The translations under genes and the position numbers were made by a program. Of a stretch of 14,753 nt of DNA, positions 1 through 6,470 are shown piece by piece. The first letter of the stretch is position 1; each line of letters begins with the position of its first letter. This DNA comes from an uncultured Clostridia bacterium (GTDB taxonomy: Bacteria; Bacillota; Clostridia; TANB77; CAG-508): the NCBI GenBank assembly GCA_944392065.1, contig CALXVO010000020.1, positions 1-14,753 on the forward strand, written 5' to 3'. The notes below the pieces were generated by a model. The model made no database searches. It was not told where the DNA came from and saw only the letters and a list, made by a program, of their open reading frames with translations.

Positions 1-286
1 TAAATAAACATAATTTTAGTATAGCCATAGCACAAATAATACACTCTCATCGCCGACATATAATAATATAAGGTCATTACACTATTATATATCTTTGCTC
101 GAACAATATAAAACATCCAAAAGACATCTCATATTACTCTTATTTCAACTAATATCAATCTTATATTAGTATTATGTTCAAAATTTATTTTTTTATACAT
201 TTAATTTAGCTTGTTTTTTTTTATTTTTTATAGTATCATAAAATTAGATTTACTTAAGAAAAAATTAGAGAGGAAGGTTTTAGATT
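1..286. other. Upstream intergenic region at window edge
   Basis: No coding region is supported here. The stretch is very AT-rich. It contains an 8-bp inverted repeat (ATATAATA near 59-66 with TATTATAT near 84-91) and long T runs at about 186-230. The ribosome binding site of the next gene, AGAGAGGAAGG, lies at about 267-277. Nothing else is recognised. Confidence 0.5.
211..239 (+). promoter_or_regulatory. Possible sigma-A promoter of the HD-GYP gene
   Basis: TTGTTT (211-216) and TATCAT (234-239) are separated by 17 nt, about 50 nt before the start codon at 287. Both boxes are imperfect and the surroundings are T-rich, so a chance match is possible. Confidence 0.35.
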
Positions 287-1219
287 ATGAGAAATGAAAA
301 ATTTGATTTTTATAGTCCAATTAGTTTAAAATCATATAACCTAGATAAAACTATGAGATATCAATTAGACATTTTGGGAAGCTTAGATATTTTTACACGT
401 AGACATAGCGAAAATGTTGCAAACTTAACATGTAGAATTTGCGAATATTTGCATTGTAATAAAACTTTTACCATATATTGCACTATTTGCGCTTATTTGC
501 ATGATATAGGAAAACTTTTTATTCCTTTAGAAATTTTGAATAAACCAGACAAACTTACTAACGAAGAATTTGAAATTATGAAAACTCATACTACAAAAGG
601 TTATGAGATGTGCATGAAAGATTTAAATCTTAGGCCATATGCAATAGTTGCCCTTGACCATCACGAAGCATTAAATGGTTCTGGATACCCTAATGGAATA
701 ACCAAAATACCAATGGAAGCCCAAATCGTACGTGTAGCAGATGAATATGATGCTATTGTAACCAAAAGACGTTACACTACTCATGTTAATATTTCAGAGA
801 CTCTAAAAGATTTAATAAAGGACGCACAACCCGACCCTAAATTCGTAGCTTTAGATTATTTGTCTCAAAATTCTAAAGTAGGAAAAATTAACAAACGTGT
901 TTTAAAGACTTTATTTAAAGTGGTAATAGATGATATTTTATATGAAATTAGCTGTTTATATGAATATCTAGACTATTTAAAAGAAAATATTAAAAGATTA
1001 GAACTAATTTGTAAATATGCCGATAAAATGGAAGAAGCAAAAACAGATAAGAAAAAGTCGTATTATAAAGAAGGTATGAGAATGCTTTTTCAAATTGATG
1101 AGAATTTTGATAATTATAAACAAGTTTATGAAGATTATAAAAATGCTTTGCAAATTAGAACTGATAGAGTTCAAAAGTTACGTAATGAAATTAGTATTAT
1201 AAAAAAATTAGAAGTTTGA
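287..1219 (+). CDS. HD-GYP domain protein, likely cyclic-di-GMP phosphodiesterase family
   Basis: This is a 310-residue soluble protein with no signal peptide or membrane segment. Residues about 25-170 form an HD-GYP-type metal phosphohydrolase domain: H40, the H72-D73 pair followed by K76 (LHDIGK), H101, H125-H126-E127, then NGSGYP at 130-135 and ADEYDA near 152. In the family these bind two or three metal ions and open cyclic di-GMP. The usual HHExxDGxGYP has Asp where this protein has N130, so activity may be altered. The C-terminal part (about 200-310) is Lys/Glu-rich and looks helical or coiled-coil, with no recognised domain. The ATG at 287 follows an AGAGAGGAAGG site with good spacing. 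The gene is monocistronic and convergent with ndoA. The HD-GYP assignment is firm; substrate and activity are inferred from the family. Confidence 0.85.
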   Translation: MRNEKFDFYSPISLKSYNLDKTMRYQLDILGSLDIFTRRHSENVANLTCRICEYLHCNKTFTIYCTICAYLHDIGKLFIPLEILNKPDKLTNEEFEIMKTHTTKGYEMCMKDLNLRPYAIVALDHHEALNGSGYPNGITKIPMEAQIVRVADEYDAIVTKRRYTTHVNISETLKDLIKDAQPDPKFVALDYLSQNSKVGKINKRVLKTLFKVVIDDILYEISCLYEYLDYLKENIKRLELICKYADKMEEAKTDKKKSYYKEGMRMLFQIDENFDNYKQVYEDYKNALQIRTDRVQKLRNEISIIKKLEV

Positions 1220-1248
1220 GAAATTGGGGTCTGTCCCCAATTTCTCAA
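1216..1248. terminator. Palindrome shared by the ends of two convergent genes
   Basis: A perfect 14-bp stem pairs 1216-1229 with 1235-1248 around a 5-nt loop (TCTGT). The TGA of the HD-GYP gene (1217-1219) and the TGA of ndoA (1245-1247, minus strand) are both in the stem. No strong T-tract follows on either strand, so it may act as a weak bidirectional terminator or mRNA 3' end stabiliser. The core GGGGTCTGTCCCC resembles the palindrome at 3616-3639. Confidence 0.6.
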
Positions 1249-1592
1249 TCTAATCCAAAACTTACTCCCAAAGCGTTATTTATTTTTGATATTACATTTT
1301 CATCATCTATATGACCTATTTTTTCTTTTAGTCTGCTTTTATCTATTGTTCTTATTTGCTCAGTCAGAACCACCGAATCAGCCTTTAATCCATTATCTTG
1401 TGAACCTATTTCTATATGTGTTGGTAGTTTGTTTTTTCCCATCTGTGATGTAATTGCTGCTGCTATAACTGTTGGACTATGCTTATTTCCGACGTCGTTT
1501 TGAATAATTAAAACTGGTCTTATTCCTCCTTGTTCTGAACCAATTACTGGACTTAAATCAGCATAAAACATATCTCCTCTTTTTATTACCAT
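1245..1592 (-). CDS. ndoA: EndoA/MazF-type mRNA interferase (type II toxin)
   Basis: This 115-residue protein belongs to the PemK/MazF family: sequence-specific, ribosome-independent endoribonucleases that cleave single-stranded mRNA. It shows the family pattern IKRGDMFYADLSPVIGSEQG, then RPVLIIQND, then the central PTVIAAAIT and the VVLTEQIRTID segment carrying the conserved Thr and Arg. The start is set at the ATG at 1592, because AGGAG (1605-1601) lies 8 nt before it. An in-frame GTG at 1601 overlaps that site and would add three residues. Firmicute ndoA normally follows a small ribbon-helix-helix antitoxin gene (ndoAI/mazE), often next to alr. Here the 114 nt upstream hold no such gene, and the next gene up is a GerS-like membrane protein. 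The family call is firm; toxicity is inferred. Confidence 0.92.
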   Translation of the reverse strand: MVIKRGDMFYADLSPVIGSEQGGIRPVLIIQNDVGNKHSPTVIAAAITSQMGKNKLPTHIEIGSQDNGLKADSVVLTEQIRTIDKSRLKEKIGHIDDENVISKINNALGVSFGLD

Positions 1593-1680
1593 ATTCTTCA
1601 CTCCTATTAGTTGTATATTTGAGGTTTATCTTTTAATATATCTTAAACTTAGTGAGATACAGCATGATTTACATTAAATT

Positions 1681-1710
1681 AAAATATCATTTAGTATAAA
1701 ACTTTATCAA
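1681..1710 (-). promoter_or_regulatory. Possible promoter of ndoA
   Basis: On the minus strand, TTGATA (1710-1705) and TATTTT (1686-1681) are 18 nt apart, about 90 nt before the ndoA start. The -35 box overlaps the end of the upstream gene. The -10 box is weak, and co-transcription with the upstream gene is equally possible. Confidence 0.3.
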
Positions 1711-2363
1711 TTTTTATTCAAATCATTTATCTTTATCTCATTATATAATATGTAAACTACTGTTTTTTCGTTAATATCTTCTATCAATAGTTTTGTTGGT
1801 TTTCCTGTATTTTTGCTTATATATAATTTTTTATTTTGTATATACTTATTATTACTTTTCATATTTACTTCTAGAACAATTTCTTCATTTTCTTCTTTTA
1901 AGCTTGTATTAGAATTTTCTTTACCATTTTTATAATCTTCTATAAATGACTCTAAACAAAGAAAATTATTTGTAATATATTCATAATTTTCATATATTTT
2001 TCTTAAATTTAGTTTAGAATTATTTATGGTAAGACTATTCCCATCGTATATTACTTCTAATCCCTCAATATTCCTTGGTTCTATCACAGTTTGTTTTATT
2101 TTGTTCGGACTTATATATTGTTGTAGAATCACATATTTGTTTGTGGTTTTGTTTCCTTCAACTACTACCGATACTTCTGCCTCATAGGAACTAATATTTA
2201 AAATATATTCTTCAATTTCCTCAATACTTTTGTTACTCATATTATTGCCAATTTTTAAATTTTTATAATTAAATTTTATAAAAATTATTATAAAAATTAA
2301 AATAATTACAATAACTAATGTTATACTAATAATTCTTTTTTTATTTTTTAAATTTTGAAACAT
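1707..2363 (-). CDS. Membrane-anchored LolA-fold protein resembling germination protein GerS
   Basis: The protein has 218 residues. The N-terminus is short and basic (FQNLKNKKR), followed by one hydrophobic segment at about residues 11-30, so the remainder should lie outside the membrane. The outer part is rich in beta-strand-like segments (YEAEVSVVV, KYVILQQYI, LEVIYDGNSLTI, KLYISK) and has the SYEAEV...NKIKQTVIEP...GLEVIYDGNSL pattern I associate with clostridial LolA-like/GerS-type proteins. There is no lipobox Cys, so it is not a lipoprotein as GerS is. The start at 2363 is chosen because GGAGG sits about 5 nt upstream; an ATG at 2375 overlaps that site. In Clostridioides difficile, gerS lies near alr2 and a mazEF pair, so the neighbouring ndoA supports the call. 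No function can be proven from sequence. Confidence 0.5.
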   Translation of the reverse strand: MFQNLKNKKRIISITLVIVIILIFIIIFIKFNYKNLKIGNNMSNKSIEEIEEYILNISSYEAEVSVVVEGNKTTNKYVILQQYISPNKIKQTVIEPRNIEGLEVIYDGNSLTINNSKLNLRKIYENYEYITNNFLCLESFIEDYKNGKENSNTSLKEENEEIVLEVNMKSNNKYIQNKKLYISKNTGKPTKLLIEDINEKTVVYILYNEIKINDLNKN

Positions 2364-2377
2364 TAAAACCTCCATTC

Positions 2378-2393
2378 GAGCAATTTTATGCTC
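2378..2393. other. Small hairpin upstream of the GerS-like gene
   Basis: GAGCA (2378-2382) can pair with TGCTC (2389-2393) around a 6-nt AT loop. It lies a few bases before the ribosome binding site of the gene ending at 1707. The role is unknown; it could affect access to the start region. Confidence 0.3.
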
Positions 2394-2413
2394 TAATAAA
2401 ATTTTCTAATATT

Positions 2414-2441
2414 AAAGAAAAAGTCGATTTTTCCTATACAA
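2414..2441 (-). repeat. Fragment of the terminator-associated repeat family
   Basis: On the minus strand this reads as the first 28 nt or so of the repeat at 6316. It includes a 17-nt exact match to the terminal arm TTGTATAGGAAAAATCG (here 2441-2425) followed by ACTTTTTCTT. The remainder of the element is missing. It begins exactly at the T-tract of the dusB terminator. Confidence 0.7.
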
Positions 2442-2471
2442 AAAAGTAGGCTAATTTACTTAACCTACTTT
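2441..2471 (-). terminator. Rho-independent terminator of dusB
   Basis: On the minus strand AAAGTAGG pairs with CCTACTTT (2471-2464 with 2450-2443), with a 13-nt AT-rich loop followed by a T run. It starts about 10 nt after the dusB stop codon. Confidence 0.8.
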
Positions 2472-2480
2472 CATTTTATT

Positions 2481-3452
2481 TTATATACTTTTAAAGTATT
2501 CACTAAGACATTCTATTAATTCATTCTTATTTCCTATTCTGTTTATTTGATCCCTTAGTTTGCTTGCATCTTTCATATTCTTTATGTAATAACTTAAATG
2601 TTTTCGCATTTCTTTTATTGCTACTAATTCTCCCTTTTCTGCTACTGCCAGATTAATATGTTCTATAATTACATCAATCTTTTCTTTATTTGTAATTTTT
2701 CTTTGTTCCTTCCCTTCCAAATAATTAATAGTTTCTTCAAATATCCATGGATTTCCTATTGATGCTCTTCCTATCATTATGCCATCTACATTAGTTTCTT
2801 TAAACATTTTTTCAGCATCTTCTTTAGACCTAATATCTCCATTTCCTATTACCGGGATATTCACTGCTTTCTTCACTTTTTTTATAATATCCCAATCTGC
2901 TTTTCCCGAATAATATTCTTCTCTAGTTCTACCATGTATTGTAATTGCTGATATTCCAGATTTCTCTAGTATTTTTGCGACTTCTACCGCAACTATGCTA
3001 TTACTATCCCAACCTTTTCTTATTTTTGCTGTTATAGGCACCCTTGACGCCTTAACAACTTCGCTCGCAATTTTCTCTATGAGTTCTAAATTTAAGAGTA
3101 ACTTACTTCCATCTCCATTTTTTACTATTTTAGGAGCAGGGCATCCCATATTTATATCAACTATTTCTACAAAATTACTAACATAATTTGCTGCATATTT
3201 AAGTGCTTCAACATCACTTCCAAATATTTGAGCTGCCACCGGTCTTTGTTCTCCATTTACATTTAATAGAAGTTTTGTTTTTGCATCATTATAGTATAAT
3301 CCCTTACTACTTACCATTTCTGTATAGCAAAGTCCTGCACCATATTTTTCACATATTAATCTAAATGGCAGGTCTGTTATTCCTGCCATTGGAGCTAATA
3401 ATATATTATTTCTTAATTCTACATTTCCTATTTTTAATTTTTTTAAATACAT
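2481..3452 (-). CDS. dusB: tRNA-dihydrouridine synthase B
   Basis: This 323-residue FMN enzyme reduces specific uridines in the tRNA D-loop with NAD(P)H. An N-terminal TIM barrel carries APMAGITDLPFR (about 20-31), the catalytic Cys in NMGCPAPKIVKNGDGS (C104), the ITIHGRTREEYYSG phosphate/tRNA-binding segment (about 171-184), VIGNGDI, and IGRASIGNPWIF (about 227-238). A helical tRNA-binding domain follows to the end (EMRKHLSYYIK near 281). Length and motifs are complete for the DusB branch. No good ribosome binding site lies close to the ATG: the nearest AAAGGA is about 17 nt upstream and falls inside a promoter spacer. In many Clostridia dusB sits near greA or lysS; here it lies between rodA and the GerS-like gene as its own transcription unit. 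Confidence 0.95.
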   Translation of the reverse strand: MYLKKLKIGNVELRNNILLAPMAGITDLPFRLICEKYGAGLCYTEMVSSKGLYYNDAKTKLLLNVNGEQRPVAAQIFGSDVEALKYAANYVSNFVEIVDINMGCPAPKIVKNGDGSKLLLNLELIEKIASEVVKASRVPITAKIRKGWDSNSIVAVEVAKILEKSGISAITIHGRTREEYYSGKADWDIIKKVKKAVNIPVIGNGDIRSKEDAEKMFKETNVDGIMIGRASIGNPWIFEETINYLEGKEQRKITNKEKIDVIIEHINLAVAEKGELVAIKEMRKHLSYYIKNMKDASKLRDQINRIGNKNELIECLSEYFKSI

Positions 3453-3461
3453 TGCTTAAAA

Positions 3462-3490
3462 ACTATAATTCCTTTCAAATCTCTAATCAA
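3462..3490 (-). promoter_or_regulatory. Promoter of dusB, giving a near-leaderless mRNA
   Basis: On the minus strand TTGATT (3490-3485) and TATAGT (3467-3462) are separated by exactly 17 nt. The expected transcription start is within a few bases of the ATG at 3452, so the mRNA would have almost no 5' leader. Confidence 0.55.
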
Positions 3491-3504
3491 ATTTTAATAC
3501 ATTT

Positions 3505-3684
3505 TCTATGCAGGAGTAAAGGCAAGTCGCTTCACTAATATGCACGACCCAAGGTAGCTTAGACTTGTTGTACCCTGAAAAATCGTTAAAAATACTGAAT
3601 CCTCAATTGAAACTCGGGGACAGATTTAAATCTGTCCCCAGTGTTTTACTGGTCTTAGTAAAAGTCGATTTTTCTTACACAATG
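3505..3684 (-). repeat. Terminator-associated repeat, copy 3, inverted and interrupted
   Basis: Read on the minus strand this copy aligns with those at 6316-6606: terminal arm (3682-3666), an internal TTCAGTATTTTTAACG segment, the opposite arm (3585-3568), a CAAG...CTTG hairpin, GGGTCGT, then a hairpin pairing AGTAAAG with CTTCACT (3516-3522 and 3531-3537, plus strand). Between 3600 and 3660, 61 nt replace the roughly 10 nt seen in the other copies. The rodA frame ends inside its first arm (TAA at 3677-3675). Confidence 0.75.
3616..3639. repeat. Perfect 24-nt palindrome nested in repeat copy 3
   Basis: The arms GGGGACAGATTT and AAATCTGTCCCC abut with no spacer. A second hairpin, CCAGT-GTTTT-ACTGG, overlaps its right end (3638-3652). 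Both lie in the 61-nt segment absent from the other copies of the surrounding repeat. The GGGGACAG core matches that of the palindrome at 1216-1248. Confidence 0.8.
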
Positions 3685-4782
3685 AAAATAGCTTTCTGCC
3701 TTCTTCCCGAAATATTTATAAGTAAGCCTATCATTATAAAATTACTTAATAGTGAACTTCCTCCATAACTAACAAATGGTAACGGAATACCTGTTATTGG
3801 CAAAAGCCCCATAGTCATACCAATATTTTCCACCATGTGAAAGAAAAAAACACCGTGCTATTCCTATTGCTATATATGACCCCAACTCATCTTTAGCAGT
3901 TTTAGCAATATATACAGCCTTAGTAATAAGTATTACATATAATATTATAACAATTGATGCAACTATAAAACCCATTTCTTCTGCTATTAAAGCAAATATA
4001 AAATCCGTTGTTTTAGGGTATAAAAATCCAAGTTGTGTCTGATTTCCTTTAAATAGCCCCATCCCAAATAATTCTCCTGCTCCAATTGCAAGTTTTGATT
4101 GTATTATATTATACCCTGCTCCTCTAGGATCTATATCTGGATTAAGAAATACATCTATTCTTGTTTTTGCGTGTTCTGGTAATACAAAGAAATATAAAAG
4201 AGGAACAGCAATAATTATTAATAAAATTGCTCCAATAATATATCTCTTTTTTATTCCTGATACAAACAGTATAAATACCAAAGCCATAGCAAATGCCATG
4301 GCTGTTCCATAGTCAGGTTGTTTTATAATTAAAAAAGTAGGAACTGCAAATGTAATTAACACTAATAAAAGTTTTGGTATTCTGCTTATCTCATCTTTGC
4401 CATTTTTTTGTATTTTTGTAATTACTAATGCTAACATAAGTATACATATAATTTTGGCGAATTCTGCTGGCTGAAATGAAACTGGTCCTATATTAAACCA
4501 ACTAGTTGCACCATTAATTGGCTCTGTAAATAATACTGCTATTAAAAGAACTATTATTATTCCATATAATATTGGCGATATTTTAGCTATAAGCTCATAG
4601 TCGATAAATATTATAATAATCATTACAGGAATGCTAACTACTAACCATATTATTTGTCTTTGTAACTCTTCATAATTAGAGTTTTGCGTTGCTGATGTTA
4701 ATGCAATGAGTCCGATTGCAACTAATATGATAGTACATATTAGTATTCCCCATTCTATATTTTTAAGAATTTTCCTCTTCAT
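3675..4782 (-). pseudogene. rodA: rodA, SEDS peptidoglycan polymerase, with a frameshift near 3855
   Basis: RodA polymerises lipid II glycan strands for cell elongation, together with a class B PBP. Visible motifs are about ten membrane segments, FQPAEFAKI, KQPDYGTAM, a long AGYNIIQSKLAIGAGELFGMG loop and TTDFIFALIAEE with the conserved Asp. The open frame from 4782 runs correctly to GIA (residue 309), then turns to nonsense and stops at 3769. Ignoring one base at 3855 restores GIAGVFFFHMVENIGMTMG, then GIPLPFVSYGGSS, ending at TAA 3677-3675. The corrected product is 368 residues, normal for RodA. As written, the enzyme lacks the conserved last membrane segments. A sequencing or assembly error is as likely as a true mutation. 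The start at 4782 has GAGG 6 nt before it and overlaps the minE end by 20 nt, as expected of a minD-minE-rodA operon. Confidence 0.88.
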
Positions 4783-5329
4783 TATCAACCTCATTCATAT
4801 TATTATCCTTTAACTCTTGTTGCTTATTTTCCTCTTGGTTATCACCATTTTCTATTTTTTCATTATCTTCTTCACTATTATTTTCCATATTTTGCTTTTT
4901 ATCCTTGGCTTTACTATTTTTACCTTCTTGAATATCATCATCTTGTTGTTCTTCTTCGTTTGCCACCTCTTCTTTTGCTACTTCTATTTTCTTGTCTGAA
5001 TGTTCCTCTTTTTTTAATGTTCCCTCTAATTTTCTTGCTTCGTTTCTTATAGTTATTATTGGAATATTAGCATATAAAGCTGGTGCTCCCACAGAGCCGT
5101 CTTCTCCTTCTTTATTGGTTAACCTTACATCTATGGCTTTTTCGTCTATGTCTATATATTTCTTTATTACCTCTAGAATTTCTTGTTTCATCATTTCTAA
5201 AAAGTCTGCAGATATATTTGCTCTATCTTGAGCTAACACTAAGTGTAACCTTTCTTTTGCGGTACTCTTAGATTCTTCTTTTTCGCTTTTCTTAAATCTT
5301 TTAAAAAACTGTGTTATGCTCTTGAACAT
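4763..5329 (-). CDS. minE: MinE, division-site specificity factor with a long acidic tail
   Basis: MinE stimulates the MinD ATPase and drives it off the membrane, so that division is blocked at the poles but not mid-cell. Residues 1-14 form a basic amphipathic membrane-binding segment (FKSITQFFKRFKK). TAKERLHLVLAQDRA (23-37) is the anti-MinCD helix. Residues 40-96 are the dimerisation domain, including FLEMMKQEILEVIKKYIDID and the NIPI strand. Normal MinE ends near residue 90. Here about 85 extra residues follow (about 103-188), almost all E, D, K, N and Q, with no hydrophobic core and presumably disordered. GGAGGT lies about 6 nt before the ATG, 18 nt after the minD stop. The last 20 nt overlap rodA. 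The MinE call is firm; the role of the tail is unknown. Confidence 0.9.
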   Translation of the reverse strand: MFKSITQFFKRFKKSEKEESKSTAKERLHLVLAQDRANISADFLEMMKQEILEVIKKYIDIDEKAIDVRLTNKEGEDGSVGAPALYANIPIITIRNEARKLEGTLKKEEHSDKKIEVAKEEVANEEEQQDDDIQEGKNSKAKDKKQNMENNSEEDNEKIENGDNQEENKQQELKDNNMNEVDNEEENS

Positions 5330-5347
5330 CTTTTACCTCCAATAGTA

Positions 5348-6148
5348 TTAATGTTTACCTTTTGCGAAAAAACCTTTCATTTTACTAAAAAGACCTTCTT
5401 TTCTTCCAGGAACTGTTACATCTATATTCTCTCCTAAAATTCTTCTGGCTATTTCAGTATAAGCTTTTCCTGAAGGTGCCTTTTCTTTTGTAACAACGGG
5501 TTCTCCTTTATTGGTTTGAGTTATTATGTATTCATCATCTGGTACTACTCCTATTAAATCAATCGATAATAAATCCACAATATCCTCTACATCCATCATT
5601 TCGCCTTTTTTTATCATTGCTGGTCTTATTCTGTTTATTACTAATTCCGGATTTTTTATCTCAGATGCTTCTAATAAACCAATTATCCTATCGGCATCTC
5701 TTATTGCGGATATTTCTGCTGTTGTTACTACAATTGCCCTATTTGCTCCTGCAATGGCATTTTTAAAACCTTGCTCAATTCCAGCTGGGCAATCTATTAA
5801 TATGTATTCAAATTCGTCCTTTAGTTTTCCTATTAGTTCTTTCATTTGTTCTTCATTTATTGCACTTTTATCTCTTGTTTGGGCTGCAGGTAGTAAGAAA
5901 AGTTCATTAAACCTTTTATCTTTTATAAGAGCTTGTCTTAATTTGCATTTTTCTTCTACAACATCTACTATGTCGTATACAATTCTGTTTTCTAAGCCCA
6001 TTACAACATCAAGGTTTCTTAAACCAATATCTGTATCAACCAATGCAACTTTTTTTCCCCTTAGAGCCAAAGCTGCACCTAAGTTAGCAGTTGTAGTTGT
6101 CTTTCCTACTCCACCTTTTCCGGATGTTATAACTATAACTTCTCCCAT
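5348..6148 (-). CDS. minD: MinD, septum site-determining ATPase
   Basis: This 266-residue MinD/ParA-family ATPase binds the membrane when ATP-bound, recruits the division inhibitor MinC and is released by MinE. The deviant Walker A motif is at 10-18 (GKGGVGKTT, with the signature K11). VDTDIGLRNLD (37-47) and LIDCPAGIE near 117-125 supply the switch and Walker B regions. The last residues (FSKMKGFFAKGKH) form the amphipathic membrane-targeting helix. Length is typical. AAGGAGG lies about 8 nt before the ATG. It is the first gene of the minD-minE-rodA unit, with its own promoter at 6238-6266. No minC lies upstream, where it is usual in Clostridia; the neighbouring DNA there is repeat. Confidence 0.97.
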   Translation of the reverse strand: MGEVIVITSGKGGVGKTTTTANLGAALALRGKKVALVDTDIGLRNLDVVMGLENRIVYDIVDVVEEKCKLRQALIKDKRFNELFLLPAAQTRDKSAINEEQMKELIGKLKDEFEYILIDCPAGIEQGFKNAIAGANRAIVVTTAEISAIRDADRIIGLLEASEIKNPELVINRIRPAMIKKGEMMDVEDIVDLLSIDLIGVVPDDEYIITQTNKGEPVVTKEKAPSGKAYTEIARRILGENIDVTVPGRKEGLFSKMKGFFAKGKH

Positions 6149-6174
6149 ATATTTTCCTCCTTGTAAAATTCAAG

Positions 6175-6191
6175 CAACTTTTTTCAAGTTG
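6175..6191 (-). other. Small hairpin in the minD leader
   Basis: CAACTT (6175-6180) pairs with AAGTTG (6186-6191) around a 5-nt loop, in the roughly 83-nt 5' leader of minD. No T-tract follows in the direction of minD transcription, so it is not a terminator. The role is unknown. Confidence 0.3.
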
Positions 6192-6237
6192 TATTTCGTA
6201 ATCAATAAAATAAAAATGCACAATTTTAAACATTATT

Positions 6238-6266
6238 ATTATATACGGAAAAGCCCAAAACGTCAA
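6238..6266 (-). promoter_or_regulatory. Strong sigma-A promoter of minD-minE-rodA
   Basis: On the minus strand TTGACG (6266-6261) and a perfect TATAAT (6243-6238) are separated by exactly 17 nt. This predicts transcription starting near 6231 and a leader of about 83 nt before the minD start at 6148. Confidence 0.85.
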
Positions 6267-6285
6267 TGTTTTAAATAAAAAAAAT

Positions 6286-6310
6286 AAGAATGGTGTTTTT
6301 TGCCATTCTT
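6286..6310. terminator. Hairpin terminator, mainly for the minus strand
   Basis: AAGAATGG (6286-6293) pairs with CCATTCTT (6303-6310) around a 9-nt loop. On the minus strand it is followed by TTATTTTTTTT, a good T-tract that would end transcripts from the LamG gene and the repeats. On the plus strand GCTTTTTATT follows, so it could work both ways. Repeat copy 1 begins inside that plus-strand T-tract. Confidence 0.75.
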
Positions 6311-6315
6311 GCTTT

Positions 6316-6470
6316 TTATTGTATAGGAAAAATCGACTTTTTCTTGATATTTCAGTATTTTTAACGATTTTTCCGTATACAACAAGGTTAGGCTACCTTG
6401 GGCCGTCCGAGCAAAGCGAGGACATGTATTTCGCCGTTGCTCCAGAGACTAGCCCTGCGAAATGCCTTTC
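6316..6470 (+). repeat. Terminator-associated structured repeat, copy 1
   Basis: In order: arm TTGTATAGGAAAAATCG (6319-6335); a central AT-rich segment; opposite arm CGATTTTTCCGTATACAA (6365-6382), the two arms pairing with one bulge; hairpin CAAGGT/ACCTTG (6383-6400); GGGCCGT; a hairpin joining GTCC and GGAC (6405-6423); and a 9-bp hairpin pairing GTATTTCGC with GCGAAATGC (6426-6434 and 6457-6465), followed by CTTTCTTATT. A tandem copy follows with a period of 155 nt. No protein is encoded. Confidence 0.85.

Noticed and set aside
2995..3186. Short plus-strand ORFs opposite dusB, minE and other genes
   Set aside because: These are shadows of real genes in AT-rich DNA, with no ribosome sites or recognisable domains.
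5526..6278. Long plus-strand open frame opposite minD
   Set aside because: It is the antisense of a clearly coding, well-conserved minD, has no ribosome site and shows no family similarity.
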